Source of the DNA: Candidatus Latescibacterota bacterium
GTDB taxonomy: Bacteria > Krumholzibacteriota > Krumholzibacteriia > WVZY01 > JAKEHA01
Assembly (NCBI GenBank): GCA_022615275.1
Contig: JAKEHA010000244.1
Coordinates: 1 to 6,119, forward strand
Reading direction: 5' to 3'
DNA: 6,119 bases
The notes beneath the pieces were generated by a model. That model searched no databases and was not told the DNA's origin. It worked only from the letters and a program-made list of their open reading frames with translations. Position numbers and translations under genes: made by a program. Each line of letters opens with the position of its first letter. The first letter of the stretch is position 1. Below, in pieces: positions 6,012 to 6,119 of the stretch.

Positions 6012-6119
6012 CCGCTCGGCCTGGGGCGTAACCTGTCGCAGATGGACGTCCAGACCGGTCGCCACGTGGTGGTGATCGGCCACGCCATTGCGCAGAAGCT
6101 GTTTCCGTTCACGGATCCC
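6012..6119 (+). pseudogene. internal fragment of a MacB/FtsX-type ABC transporter permease, N-terminal part missing
   Basis: The frame reading LGRNLSQMDVQTGRHVVVIG and then HAIAQKLFPFTDP runs off the right edge. In MacB/FtsX-like permeases this pattern (GR-x-x-S, then VVVIG, then A-x-x-LFP-x-x-DP) lies inside the periplasmic core domain, well after the first membrane helix. Those permeases export substrates or couple ATP hydrolysis to periplasmic events together with a separate ATPase. Here the in-frame stop at 5910-5912 and the tRNA gene at 5815-5890 leave no room for the first helix and the preceding domain half (normally over 100 residues). The in-frame codons just upstream (about 5943-6011) show no membrane helix or family resemblance. 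The gene is therefore either a 5'-truncated remnant or an assembly/recombination junction. The first clearly homologous codons begin near 6012; the exact breakpoint is not visible. It is also open to the right, so the remaining length is unknown. Confidence 0.5.

Overview
The window is GC-rich, with gene starts preceded by strong Shine-Dalgarno sequences, a lipobox lipoprotein and a LexA-type SOS repressor. This points to a diderm (Gram-negative-type) bacterium. The phylum cannot be fixed from the sequence. An environmental lineage such as Gemmatimonadota or Acidobacteriota is possible, but that is a guess.

Left block (1-3192, + strand): the 3' part of a gene for a DnaE-family DNA polymerase III alpha-like protein enters from the left edge, and its end overlaps the start of lexA by 44 bases. 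Both members of this pair are unusual. The DnaE-like protein keeps the overall alpha-subunit architecture (end of PHP, palm/fingers, HhH region, OB fold). It has lost conserved active-site signatures, including the GPGRGS loop and one of the paired palm aspartates, and it looks like a pseudo-polymerase. LexA has a Cys where the family's catalytic Ser sits, while the Ala-Gly cleavage site, the catalytic Lys and the spacing between them are preserved.

Middle block (3325-5432, - strand): this converges on lexA across a GC-rich hairpin. It is a probable two-gene operon encoding a polytopic membrane protein of unknown function (430 aa), followed 41 bases later by a von Willebrand factor A (vWA) domain lipoprotein with an intact MIDAS motif. 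Their arrangement suggests that they act together at the cell envelope.

Right block (5433-6119): an intergenic stretch of about 380 bases holds a possible sigma-54-like site for the membrane operon and a convincing sigma-70-type promoter for a complete tRNA-Glu(UUC) gene with an encoded CCA. After the tRNA comes a short AT-richer patch with an inverted repeat and promoter-like hexamers. The window ends in a stretch coding for an internal piece of a MacB/FtsX-type ABC transporter permease, whose N-terminal part is missing from the preceding sequence.

Best candidate for something undescribed: the translationally coupled pseudo-DnaE/Cys-LexA pair. It recalls the logic of SOS mutasome cassettes, where ImuB is a catalytically dead polymerase homologue, but here it is built on a C-family polymerase fold. 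That functional link is inference.
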